Source: Flavobacteriaceae bacterium (lineage in GTDB: Bacteria; Bacteroidota; Bacteroidia; Flavobacteriales; Flavobacteriaceae). From it: a stretch of DNA of 27,976 nucleotides. Location: contig JAUXCI010000003.1 of the NCBI GenBank assembly GCA_030618945.1, positions 1 to 27,976 of the forward strand, in the 5' to 3' direction. Positions 15,197 through 23,890 of the stretch are shown here, piece after piece. How positions within the stretch are numbered: the first letter of the stretch is position 1; every line of letters begins with the position of its first letter. Under the pieces are notes generated by a model. The model worked only from the letters and a program-made list of their open reading frames with translations, made no database searches and had not been told where the DNA came from. The translations under genes were made by a program, and so were the position numbers.

Positions 15197-15204
15197 TACT
15201 TTTG
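15197..15204 (+). promoter_or_regulatory. -7 promoter box TACTTTTG of metG
   Basis: An exact TAnnTTTG match 18 bases before the metG ATG at 15223. It lies in the 140-base gap shared with the divergent carboxypeptidase gene. Confidence 0.55.
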
Positions 15205-15222
15205 TGGTCTTAATTTTTACTC

Positions 15223-17280
15223 ATGCAAAATCCTAAAAGATATACTATTACCGCTGCTTTACCTTATACCAATGGTCCTGTTCATATCGGGCATTTGGCT
15301 GGGGTCTATGTTCCTGCAGATATTTATGCCAGATATTTGCGCTTAAACCATAAGGATGTGGCTTTTGTTTGCGGTTCTGATGAGCATGGGGTGCCGATTA
15401 CCTTAAAGGCTAAGGCTGAAGGAATCTCACCACAAGCCGTGGTAGACAAGTACCACGAGATCATAAAAACTTCTTTTGAGGATTTTGGTATTAGCTTTGA
15501 TAATTATTCCAGAACCACTGCAAAAATCCATCATGAAACTGCATCAGGTTTTTTTAAGGATCTGTACGAACAAGGAAAATTTATTGAAGAAACTTCTGCC
15601 CAATTATATGATGAGGAAGCGAACCAGTTTTTAGCTGACCGATTTATAATTGGTACCTGTCCAAAATGTGGCAATGAAGAAAGCTATGGGGATCAATGTG
15701 AAAACTGTGGTACCAGCCATAATGCTCAGGACTTGATCAATCCCAAATCTGCAATTACCGGTAATATTCCATCTCTTAAAGAAACCAAACACTGGTACCT
15801 CCCGCTCAATGAATATCAGGATTGGTTAAACGACTGGATTTTAAAGGGTCACAAGGCTGATTGGAAGACCAATGTACTGGGGCAGGTAAAATCATGGATT
15901 GACGACGGGTTGAAGCCTCGTGCCGTAACCCGTGACCTTGATTGGGGTATTCAGGTTCCCGTACCAGGTGCTGAAGGAAAAGTGCTTTATGTTTGGTTCG
16001 ACGCTCCCATAGGTTATATTTCGTCAACCAAAGAATGGGCGAGTCGAGTAGGAAAAGATTGGGAACCCTATTGGAAGAGCGAAGACACAAACCTTGTTCA
16101 TTTTATTGGAAAAGACAATATCGTTTTTCATTGTATCATTTTCCCTGCTATGCTAAAAGCTCAGGGTAGTTATATCCTTCCCGAAAACGTACCTGCGAAT
16201 GAATTCTTGAATTTGGAAGGCAATAAGATCTCTACTTCGAAGAACTGGGCTGTTTGGCTTCATGAATACTTACAAGATTTTCCTGATAAGCAGGATGTTT
16301 TAAGGTATGCACTTACTGCCAACGCACCTGAAACCAAGGATAATGATTTTACTTGGAAAGATTTTCAGGCCAGAAACAATAATGAATTGGTTGCCATTTT
16401 TGGTAACTTTATCAACAGGGTTGTTGTATTGACCAATAAATACTATGAGGGCATAGTTCCTGAATCAAAGGATCTGACAACCCTTGATCAGCAAACTTTA
16501 GATCAACTTGCTGCTTTTCCAGAAATAATTTCAAGTTCGATCAACCGATACCGATTTCGGGAGGCTTTATCAGAACTAATGAATTTGGCAAGACTGGGTA
16601 ATAAATATCTCGCTGATGAAGAGCCCTGGAAACAAATCAAAACAAATCCGGAAAGAGTACAAACCATAATGAATGTGGCCTTGCAAATTGCTGCCGGACT
16701 ATCAATTTTATGCGAACCCTTTTTGCCGTTTACGAGTAAAAAACTCAAAACTATTTTAGGAATCGATGCATTGGATTCGTTAGAGTGGCAATCAGTTATT
16801 GATCGAAAAACTTTGATTTCATCGGGTCACCAAATCAAGAAGGCCGAATTGCTTTTCGCAAAAATTGAAGACAAAGAAATTCAAATACAAATAGACAAGC
16901 TGGAAGCGACTAAACAAAGTAACGCCGAGGAAATTTTAGAGCCGCAAAAAGAGACCATTAACTTTGAGGATTTTACCAAACTTGATATACGAATTGGAAC
17001 CATTCTTGAAGCTGAAAAAATACCTAAAACCAAAAAATTATTAAAGCTAAAAGTTGACGTAGGTATTGATATAAGAACCATTGTAAGTGGTATAGCCGAA
17101 AGCTTTAAACCGGAAGACATCATAGGGCAAAGAGTGTCAGTATTGGTAAATCTAGCTCCAAGAAATTTAAGAGGTGTAGAAAGCCAGGGAATGATTCTGA
17201 TGAGCGATGCGCCCGAAGGCAAACTTTGCTTTATTGAACCGGATAAAAATTCGGTGGCTAATGGTGAAAAAGTAAGTTAA
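15223..17280 (+). CDS. metG: Methionyl-tRNA synthetase
   Basis: A 685-residue class I aminoacyl-tRNA synthetase that charges tRNA(Met). The N-terminal motif is [11 protein letters not shown] (HIGH at 21-24). A zinc knuckle with four cysteines (C146, C149, C159, C162) follows, as in the E. coli type with a metal-binding insertion. The second signature reads KISTS (335-339) instead of KMSKS, a variant seen in this phylum. The anticodon-binding helical domain covers about 390-550. The C-terminal EMAP-type tRNA-binding domain covers about 580-685 ([32 protein letters not shown]). The start fits an upstream -7 box. The tex gene follows after 23 bases on the same strand and is likely co-transcribed. 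Confidence 0.98.
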   Translation: MQNPKRYTITAALPYTNGPVHIGHLAGVYVPADIYARYLRLNHKDVAFVCGSDEHGVPITLKAKAEGISPQAVVDKYHEIIKTSFEDFGISFDNYSRTTAKIHHETASGFFKDLYEQGKFIEETSAQLYDEEANQFLADRFIIGTCPKCGNEESYGDQCENCGTSHNAQDLINPKSAITGNIPSLKETKHWYLPLNEYQDWLNDWILKGHKADWKTNVLGQVKSWIDDGLKPRAVTRDLDWGIQVPVPGAEGKVLYVWFDAPIGYISSTKEWASRVGKDWEPYWKSEDTNLVHFIGKDNIVFHCIIFPAMLKAQGSYILPENVPANEFLNLEGNKISTSKNWAVWLHEYLQDFPDKQDVLRYALTANAPETKDNDFTWKDFQARNNNELVAIFGNFINRVVVLTNKYYEGIVPESKDLTTLDQQTLDQLAAFPEIISSSINRYRFREALSELMNLARLGNKYLADEEPWKQIKTNPERVQTIMNVALQIAAGLSILCEPFLPFTSKKLKTILGIDALDSLEWQSVIDRKTLISSGHQIKKAELLFAKIEDKEIQIQIDKLEATKQSNAEEILEPQKETINFEDFTKLDIRIGTILEAEKIPKTKKLLKLKVDVGIDIRTIVSGIAESFKPEDIIGQRVSVLVNLAPRNLRGVESQGMILMSDAPEGKLCFIEPDKNSVANGEKVS

Positions 17281-17303
17281 TTACGCTGCCAAAATTGTTT
17301 TGA

Positions 17304-19427
17304 ATGGATCTTCTAAATTTTATTACGTCTAAAACTCAATTGCCTCAAAAGAGCATTTCAAATACTATTGAACTCTTTAATGAGGATTGTACCATTCCTT
17401 TTATTTCCAGATATAGAAAAGAAAGAACCGGTAATCTCGATGAAGTTCAGATCGGTCAGATTCTAAACTTCAAAAAACAGTTTGAGGAGTTGGATAAAAG
17501 AAAAACAACCATCCTTAAGGCAATAGCTGAACAAGTTCCCATCACCGATGAACTAAAAAAGCAAATCTTATCTGCAATTGATCTGAACACACTTGAAGAT
17601 CTCTATCTCCCATTCAAAAGAAAACGAAAAACCAAAGCGGAAAAGGCGCGTCTCAATGGTTTAGAGCCTCTGGCCAAAATTATTATGAGACAAAAAGCTG
17701 AACCATTAAAACCTATCGCGGCCAAATATTTGAATGATGAAATTCCCAATGTTGACGCAGCACTTGAAGGGAGCAGGCACATCATTGCTGAGTGGATGAA
17801 TGAAAGACAAGATCTCAGAAATAAAATTCGCTGGCATTTAAACAAGTTTGCCAGGGTTCAAACCAAGGTAGTTAAAAGCAAAGCCGAAAGCGACAAAGCC
17901 TTAAAATTTAAGGATTATTTTGAATGGGAAGAAGACCTTAAATCTTGCCCTTCTCATCGGTTATTGGCCATCTTAAGGGCAGAACGAGAAGGATTTATCA
18001 GGCTGAAAATAGAGCTTGATCACGAAAGATTATTGAACGAACTCAAAGATAGAATTGTACATACGAGTAAGGCATGTGCCGATCAGATTTATACGGCCAT
18101 TGAAGATTCCTATAAAAGGTTACTTTTCCCTTCCATGTCAAATGAAATTCTTCAAAATGCAAAGGAGGCTGCAGATGAAAATGCCATTAAAGTGTTTGCA
18201 AATAATCTTAGGCAATTACTTTTGGGAGCTCCGCTTGGCGAAAAAAAGGTTCTTGCCATTGATCCTGGCTATCGGTCGGGTTGTAAAATTGTTTGTTTAA
18301 GCGCCTCAGGCGATTTGGAATACAATGAAAATATTTACCCCCATGCTCCCCAAAACGACAAGATTGGAGCCATGAAAAAGATTAACTCCATGGTGGATGC
18401 TTATAAAATCGAAGCCATCGCCATTGGGAACGGAACCGCATCTCGAGAAACAGAAGCCTTGATCAGAAAAATGCGTTTTAATAAAGATATTCAGGTATTT
18501 GTAGTTAACGAAGCTGGAGCCTCTATTTATTCAGCCTCTAAAATAGCCAGAGAAGAATTTCCAAATTACGATGTTACGGTTAGAGGGGCAGTTTCTATTG
18601 GACGAAGATTGGCGGACCCCTTGGCTGAATTGGTAAAACTTGATCCAAAATCTATCGGCGTTGGGCAGTATCAGCACGATGTAGATCAAAATAAATTAAA
18701 ATTTTCTTTGGATCAGGTAGTCGAAAGTTGTGTGAACACCATCGGCGTAAATATAAATACAGCCAGCGTTTCCTTATTGAGTCATGTTTCAGGTATTGGT
18801 GAGAAGCTGGCCATTAATGTTGTGAATTACAGAAATGAAAACGGTGCCTTTACCAATCGAAAAGCAATTAAAAAAGTAGCTAGGCTGGGAGACAAAGCCT
18901 TCGAACAAAGTGCAGGGTTTTTAAGGATTAAAAATGCCGTAAACCCTCTTGATGACTCAGCCGTTCATCCTGAGTCCTACCCTATAGTTGCTCAAATGGC
19001 AAAAGATGAAAATGAAGATCTTTCCTCCTTGATCGGAAACAGCAAACTACTTGGAGAAATCGATCTCAATAAATATTGCACTGACATTATCGGGATTCCA
19101 ACCTTGAAAGATATTCTTAAAGAACTTGAGAAACCAGGTGTTGACCCTAGGCAAAAAGCTAAAGTGTTTACTTTTAATCAAAATATCAAAACCATTGATG
19201 ACCTAAGAGAAGGACAATTACTTCCCGGGATTATCAACAATATTACCAATTTTGGATGCTTTGTGGATTTGGGCATAAAAGAGAATGGATTGATACACGT
19301 TTCAAACTTATCGGATACCTTCGTCAAGGATGTAAATGAAATTGTAAGCCTTCATCAGCAAATCATTGTCAAGGTTTTGGAAGTTGACAAGGACAGGAAA
19401 AGAATACAATTGGCCTTAAAATCATAA
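17304..19427 (+). CDS. tex: Tex-family RNA-binding transcription accessory protein
   Basis: A 707-residue Tex protein, close to the usual length for the phylum. The N-terminal helical region has IPFISRYRKERTGNLDE and LEDLYLPFKRKRKTKAEKA. The YqgF-like RNase H fold begins at VLAIDPGYRSG (D320), and NEAGASIYSAS is a further family mark. Helix-hairpin-helix repeats follow around HVSGIGEKLAINVV and FTNRKAIKKVARLG. An S1 RNA-binding domain closes the protein (about 635-705, GIINNITNFGCFVDLG and GLIHVSNLSD). The protein binds nucleic acid and affects transcription in other bacteria; the exact job here is unknown. It follows metG after 23 bases. Its end is 4 bases from the convergent racemase gene. 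Confidence 0.96.
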   Translation: MDLLNFITSKTQLPQKSISNTIELFNEDCTIPFISRYRKERTGNLDEVQIGQILNFKKQFEELDKRKTTILKAIAEQVPITDELKKQILSAIDLNTLEDLYLPFKRKRKTKAEKARLNGLEPLAKIIMRQKAEPLKPIAAKYLNDEIPNVDAALEGSRHIIAEWMNERQDLRNKIRWHLNKFARVQTKVVKSKAESDKALKFKDYFEWEEDLKSCPSHRLLAILRAEREGFIRLKIELDHERLLNELKDRIVHTSKACADQIYTAIEDSYKRLLFPSMSNEILQNAKEAADENAIKVFANNLRQLLLGAPLGEKKVLAIDPGYRSGCKIVCLSASGDLEYNENIYPHAPQNDKIGAMKKINSMVDAYKIEAIAIGNGTASRETEALIRKMRFNKDIQVFVVNEAGASIYSASKIAREEFPNYDVTVRGAVSIGRRLADPLAELVKLDPKSIGVGQYQHDVDQNKLKFSLDQVVESCVNTIGVNINTASVSLLSHVSGIGEKLAINVVNYRNENGAFTNRKAIKKVARLGDKAFEQSAGFLRIKNAVNPLDDSAVHPESYPIVAQMAKDENEDLSSLIGNSKLLGEIDLNKYCTDIIGIPTLKDILKELEKPGVDPRQKAKVFTFNQNIKTIDDLREGQLLPGIINNITNFGCFVDLGIKENGLIHVSNLSDTFVKDVNEIVSLHQQIIVKVLEVDKDRKRIQLALKS

Positions 19428-19431
19428 AATA

Positions 19432-20130
19432 TCAGGTTTCTTTTTCGAGTGCCAAATAAACGGCCTTTTCTGCGTGTATTTTAGTCGTGTTAAAAAGTGG
19501 CAGGTCAACATCTTCCTGATGTATCAATAAAGGTATTTCGGTACAACCGAGGATCACTCCCTGAGCTCCCCTTATTTTCAGGTCTTGAATAATTCTCAAA
19601 TAGGTCTTTTTGGATGATTCGGTCAAAACGCCTAAAACCAATTCCTTGTAGATGGTGTCATGAACCAAATCTCTATCCATTTGATTTGGGACCAAAACAG
19701 CAATATTATCCTCCTCAAGTATTTTTCGGAAAAAATCTCTCTCCATGGTGAACTTGGTTCCCAGCAAAGCCACCTTATTCAGTCCAAGGCCTTTGATCTT
19801 TTCAGCGGTTACCTTGGCAATATGAACAATTGGAATATTTGTGTTTCTATTGATCGCGTCGACGCACAGGTGCATGGTATTAGCACAAATCAAAATCATT
19901 TCAGCGCCCGCAGCTTCAAGAGATTTGGCTCTTTGTATCATGAGCGCATCAAGGGCTTTCCAATCATCTTGTTTCTGCAGTTTGGCAACTTGGGCAAAAT
20001 CAAAAGATTCAATTACGCAATCAGCTGAATGAAATCCTCCAATGAGTTCTTTGACTTTTTTATTGAGCAATTCGTAATACAACTGAGTTGATTCCCAGCT
20101 CATACCCCCTATCATACCTATTTTTTTCAT
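19432..20130 (-). CDS. Aspartate/glutamate racemase family protein (YgeA-like)
   Basis: A 232-residue PLP-independent racemase. It starts KKIGMIGGMSWEST, the standard opening of the YgeA/RacD group. Both catalytic cysteines are present: C82 in ICANTMH and C196 in GCTEIP, with TMH after the first and GTKFTM in the middle. Relatives racemise aspartate or a range of amino acids such as homoserine; the substrate here cannot be told. D-amino acids would feed peptidoglycan or signalling. The neighbours do not specify a pathway: tex converges on it from the left, and the MscS-type channel diverges on the right. Confidence 0.92.
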   Translation of the reverse strand: MKKIGMIGGMSWESTQLYYELLNKKVKELIGGFHSADCVIESFDFAQVAKLQKQDDWKALDALMIQRAKSLEAAGAEMILICANTMHLCVDAINRNTNIPIVHIAKVTAEKIKGLGLNKVALLGTKFTMERDFFRKILEEDNIAVLVPNQMDRDLVHDTIYKELVLGVLTESSKKTYLRIIQDLKIRGAQGVILGCTEIPLLIHQEDVDLPLFNTTKIHAEKAVYLALEKET

Positions 20131-20261
20131 TTCAAAATACTTTTTTGTGCTAGTTTAATCGTCTAACTGAACCGTTGATTGTCCCTCGCGGTTTACTAGT
20201 AATATCAGCCATTCCAAGGCGTAAAATATTCTTGTTGTCAACCATTCGAATTTCTTCCTAT

Positions 20262-20298
20262 TAACCTTCTAGGTTTAGCATTTCAACCTGGAAGGTTA
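20262..20298. repeat. Strong inverted repeat (14-base stem) upstream of the MscS-type gene
   Basis: Arms TAACCTTCTAGGTT (20262-20275) and AACCTGGAAGGTTA (20285-20298) pair with a single mismatch, which is a G-T wobble in RNA, around a 9-base loop. It lies between two divergent genes, so it is not downstream of either as a terminator would be. It ends 38 bases before the MscS-type ATG. The rest of the 206-base gap shows no gene, and no exact -7 box. Confidence 0.7.
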
Positions 20299-20336
20299 CT
20301 AAAATTTATTATCTTGTTCTACTTAAACATAAAAAT

Positions 20337-22757
20337 ATGAAATCGCGCTTACTAAGTCCTTCTTATCTGTTTCTTTTTATCTTAATTTTTTCTGTTTCTA
20401 TACATGCTCAAAATGAAGAAACTAAAAAAGATAGTATCACGGGAGCCACTACTTCCATTGCCATAGGAGATATCTCAGAAGAATCAGAGGCCTTAGGCTT
20501 ACAAGTGTTAAAACTAAAAACAACCTTGGCTCAAAGCGAAAAAATAACTGAGATCGATTCTATTATCGATGTTAGAACACCTGAAATCTTGGCTTTGGTG
20601 GATTCCGTATTTCTCAAAAGAGAAGACGTTACACTAAGAGATTTAAAGGTTAGAAACGTAGAGTGGAATAGTTATAAATCGGTCTTGAGTGAATACCAAA
20701 GAATTATTAAAAATCGGACTGAAGAAATAAGCAAAATCATCAATGATGTGTTCTATGATATTACCAAATGGGAGCTTACAAAAAAAGAGTTAAGTGAGCG
20801 CAGCGAGTCTAAAGATATAACTGATGGGCTCGATAAATCCATTGAGATCCTGGAGGAAATGATGGCATCCGCCCATACCGGATTGGATCGTGTGTTTATG
20901 ACGCAAAAAAAGATCACAGATTTAATTCTGATCATTGATGAAGAAATATCTAATATAGAATTAGCCGAACTAAAAAGACAAAAAGATTATTTTGTTTTTG
21001 ACAGTGATGTCATATGGAAATCGGGAGTAACCCAAAATGCCGGGTTGGACAGTTTGACTCAGGTGGAATCGAGCTCAACAAGTCTTATAATCAAAGGAGT
21101 TAAACAAAATAGAGAACAATTTATAAATTTTTACAAATTAAATATTAAAATCGTGTTGCTTCAGCTCGGGTTTTTAATCTTTTTTTTAGTGTTTTTGATT
21201 ATTGCCAATACAAAATGGAAGAAGCAAATAACCACGATTAAAAGCCCCATTGAGCTCCAGGCCAAAATAGTGCTTGCAAATCCACTTTTATCAACTCTTT
21301 CTTTAGGGTTACTTATTTCTGCCTTTTTCTATGGTTCAATGGTACCTGCTTTTGCAGAATTTCACATTCTAATTATTCTTTTAGCCTCAATTTTGCTATT
21401 GCCCAAACTAACTACCAAAAAAATTAAGGTCTTTTTGTGGTTGCTATTTGCGGTATATATTATCAATACTTTTGAAGCTTTTATTGGGCTTAAATCAATT
21501 CTGGTTCGGTGGTTGTTAATTCTTGATTCCATGGTTCTTCTTTATGTTCTGATAATTGGAAGAAAAGTGGTGATGGAAGACAAAGATGCTTTTTCACAAA
21601 TCATAAGAATTTTCAAACCGGTTTCCATTCTCTTTATCCTAATTCTAATATTTTCAATTTTCGCCAATATCATTGGCATGGTTGCCTTGTCTAACTTTTT
21701 GTCTAAAGCTGTATTGTATTCCATGACCTTTGGGGTAGTTATATTTCTATCAATCAAGGTTATGACAAGTATTTTTGTATTGATTTTTAAACTCAGGAAA
21801 ACTTCAAATATTCAAACCCTGACCACCATGGTCAACGCGACTCACCAACGTATCCAACCACTTCTTGGCTGGATCGGACTACTTTTTTGGCTGTTTTTTA
21901 CGCTCCAAGGATTTGAATTATACAGCTTTATTCTTGAATGGTTTGACAATTTAATGGCCATGAAATGGCTGGTTGGCGAAATGACAATATCCTTGGGTGG
22001 TATATTAGCCTTTATTGGAATATTTGTGTTTACCCTAATCATTTCTAAAATAGCTGCTGCCTTGTTTCAGGATGAATGGATGGTTGATGTATTACCCAGG
22101 GGTGTGGCCCCTGCAATTTCACTGGTACTTCGCATCGTTGTTATTTCTTTAGGACTGTATATCGGTTTAACCGCGGCTGGTGTAGATCTTAGCAAGCTTG
22201 GATTTATATTAGGTGCATTGGGAGTTGGTATTGGTTTTGGGTTACAAAATGTCGTGCTCAATTTTGTGTCCGGGTTAATCCTAGCGTTTGAAAGACCAAT
22301 TAATTTAGGCGATGCTATTGAAGTCGATATGGAAATGGGTGTTGTCACGAGTATCGGTGTGCGATCTAGTAATATCAGAACCTATTCAGGCGCGGAGGTT
22401 ATCATACCAAACGGAGATCTGATTTCTAAAAAGGTTATTAACTATACGCTTTCAAATAGAAACCGAAGGAGTAAAATTGCCATGAAAACATCGTCCGAGG
22501 CTGACCCTGAAAAAGTAATTGAATTATTCAATAAGATCGCCTTAGAACATCCAAATACCAGTGCTGAACCAGCGCCAAAAACTTACTTTTATGGTTATGG
22601 AATTGATGGTAATCTGGATTTTGCGATGCTGTATTGGACAACCTTTTCAGATACGTTAAAAACGGATAGTGAAATTTCACTTAAAATCTTTAAAACACTT
22701 AAGGAAGAAAATATTCAGGCTCCGGCTCCCGTTAGAAGAATTATTTCAAATGATTAA
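20337..22757 (+). CDS. Large MscS-family mechanosensitive ion channel
   Basis: An 806-residue membrane protein. It opens with a Sec signal peptide (LFLFILIFSVSIHAQ). A mostly helical extracytoplasmic region (about 25-265) rich in charged residues follows, then about ten hydrophobic segments (about 270-640). The MscS pore helix and upper beta domain are clear: LGVGIGFGLQNVVLNFVSG near residue 630, then ERPINLGDAIEV and IIPNGDLISKKVINYT. A C-terminal alpha-beta domain ends near residue 800. The layout matches the large MscK/YnaI/MscM-like channels rather than the minimal MscS, and suggests a role in osmotic down-shock protection with a periplasmic sensory part. The upstream hairpin may affect its expression. 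It converges on the alkB-like gene with a 21-base gap. Confidence 0.94.
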   Translation: MKSRLLSPSYLFLFILIFSVSIHAQNEETKKDSITGATTSIAIGDISEESEALGLQVLKLKTTLAQSEKITEIDSIIDVRTPEILALVDSVFLKREDVTLRDLKVRNVEWNSYKSVLSEYQRIIKNRTEEISKIINDVFYDITKWELTKKELSERSESKDITDGLDKSIEILEEMMASAHTGLDRVFMTQKKITDLILIIDEEISNIELAELKRQKDYFVFDSDVIWKSGVTQNAGLDSLTQVESSSTSLIIKGVKQNREQFINFYKLNIKIVLLQLGFLIFFLVFLIIANTKWKKQITTIKSPIELQAKIVLANPLLSTLSLGLLISAFFYGSMVPAFAEFHILIILLASILLLPKLTTKKIKVFLWLLFAVYIINTFEAFIGLKSILVRWLLILDSMVLLYVLIIGRKVVMEDKDAFSQIIRIFKPVSILFILILIFSIFANIIGMVALSNFLSKAVLYSMTFGVVIFLSIKVMTSIFVLIFKLRKTSNIQTLTTMVNATHQRIQPLLGWIGLLFWLFFTLQGFELYSFILEWFDNLMAMKWLVGEMTISLGGILAFIGIFVFTLIISKIAAALFQDEWMVDVLPRGVAPAISLVLRIVVISLGLYIGLTAAGVDLSKLGFILGALGVGIGFGLQNVVLNFVSGLILAFERPINLGDAIEVDMEMGVVTSIGVRSSNIRTYSGAEVIIPNGDLISKKVINYTLSNRNRRSKIAMKTSSEADPEKVIELFNKIALEHPNTSAEPAPKTYFYGYGIDGNLDFAMLYWTTFSDTLKTDSEISLKIFKTLKEENIQAPAPVRRIISND

Positions 22758-22778
22758 AGCAAGGTCTATTTTAAAAGA

Positions 22779-23831
22779 TTAGTTTGGAAGAGGTTTCTTA
22801 TTCACATTTTCTAGTTTTTTATTCATGATGGCGAACCATAAGGGTTGAATCAAGGCAAGCATCATCATCCCGGGGTAACCCGTTGGCATTTGTGGGCTTT
22901 CTTCTAAGGATTCTAATACTTGATATTTTTTGCTGCTTTTATAATGATGATCAGAATGCCTTGACAGATTAAACAACATCAAACGACCTATCTGATGATC
23001 AGAATTCCAGGAATGAGTTCTTTTAACGCGCTCATACCTTCCTGAGCTATTTTTTTCTCTTAACAATCCGTAGTGTTCTATATAATTAACCGTTTCTAAT
23101 AACAGTATCCCTATAACAGACGCTAAAACAAAGGCGGATAATACTTTTATATTAAAAAAATAATAAATACCGAGTAGCAATAAGATGTTAGCGAGCGTAT
23201 AGAAAATCATCTTGTTTGAAATTGAAAAAACTGATTTTCCTGTGTTTTTCATTCTGCGATTTTCTATTTGCCAGGCCTTGGCATAGCTACTAAAATGAGA
23301 CCTAAACCAGAAAACAAAAAGCAATTCTCCTCTTCTGGCGGTAGCAGCATCATCAGGTGTTGCAACTTCCCTGTGATGCCCCTCGTTGTGGTATGGCAAA
23401 AAATGCGTGTTTAATGAAGTCAATAAGAGAATTTCTCCCAGAAATTGCTGCCACCTTTTACTGCGATGGCCTAATTCATGACCTATATTAATTCCAATTA
23501 CCCCACACATAAGCCCCATGGCAAAAATCTTTCCATAGAAGGATATAGAATCCAAAGGAGTCAAGTCAATTACAAAGAAAAATGACACAAGCATCAAAAG
23601 TTGTATGGGCAAAGACAAATAAAGAATCCAATCGTATACTTTACTCTTCTTTTCATTCAGCATAATTTCACCATCAAAATTTGTGTGATCCGGTTTTATA
23701 AGAAGTTCAACTAAGGGTAACAGAACAAAGACAAAGACAACAGGAAAAAAAGTCATGATCCCTTTTGCGTTAAAAGCGAAGTAAACTATAATAGGTAAAA
23801 TATAAACCAATAGGTATTTCAATTTTTTCAC
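22779..23831 (-). CDS. alkB: AlkB-like membrane di-iron alkane 1-monooxygenase
   Basis: A 350-residue integral membrane protein with about six hydrophobic segments. All histidine clusters of AlkB-type hydroxylases are present: HELGH (118-122), HNEGHH (148-152), NYIEHYGL (H253) and RHSDHH (292-296), with TPDDAATAR after the second. These bind the di-iron centre that hydroxylates the terminal carbon of alkanes. The start is GTG at 23831; no ATG exists between it and the preceding in-frame stop. The enzyme needs rubredoxin and rubredoxin reductase, and neither is in the window. The substrate could be medium- or long-chain alkanes or another hydrophobic compound. The gene lies 59 bases downstream of the large BNR gene on the same strand; whether they are co-transcribed is unclear. 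Confidence 0.9.
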   Translation of the reverse strand: MKKLKYLLVYILPIIVYFAFNAKGIMTFFPVVFVFVLLPLVELLIKPDHTNFDGEIMLNEKKSKVYDWILYLSLPIQLLMLVSFFFVIDLTPLDSISFYGKIFAMGLMCGVIGINIGHELGHRSKRWQQFLGEILLLTSLNTHFLPYHNEGHHREVATPDDAATARRGELLFVFWFRSHFSSYAKAWQIENRRMKNTGKSVFSISNKMIFYTLANILLLLGIYYFFNIKVLSAFVLASVIGILLLETVNYIEHYGLLREKNSSGRYERVKRTHSWNSDHQIGRLMLFNLSRHSDHHYKSSKKYQVLESLEESPQMPTGYPGMMMLALIQPLWFAIMNKKLENVNKKPLPN

Positions 23832-23890
23832 TGGGTGAATTCTTCAGTATTAGAGATTAAATGTTAAGGTTTAATACAATACGCATTTTC

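Noticed and set aside
15015..15346. Two small plus-strand frames before and into metG
   Set aside because: They overlap the carboxypeptidase start, the intergenic gap and metG in other frames, with no domain or ribosome-binding support.
20161..20260. Possible tRNA or small RNA in the racemase-mscS gap
   Set aside because: Only short complementary segments (AACCG/CGGTT) are present; no cloverleaf or T-loop sequence is visible.
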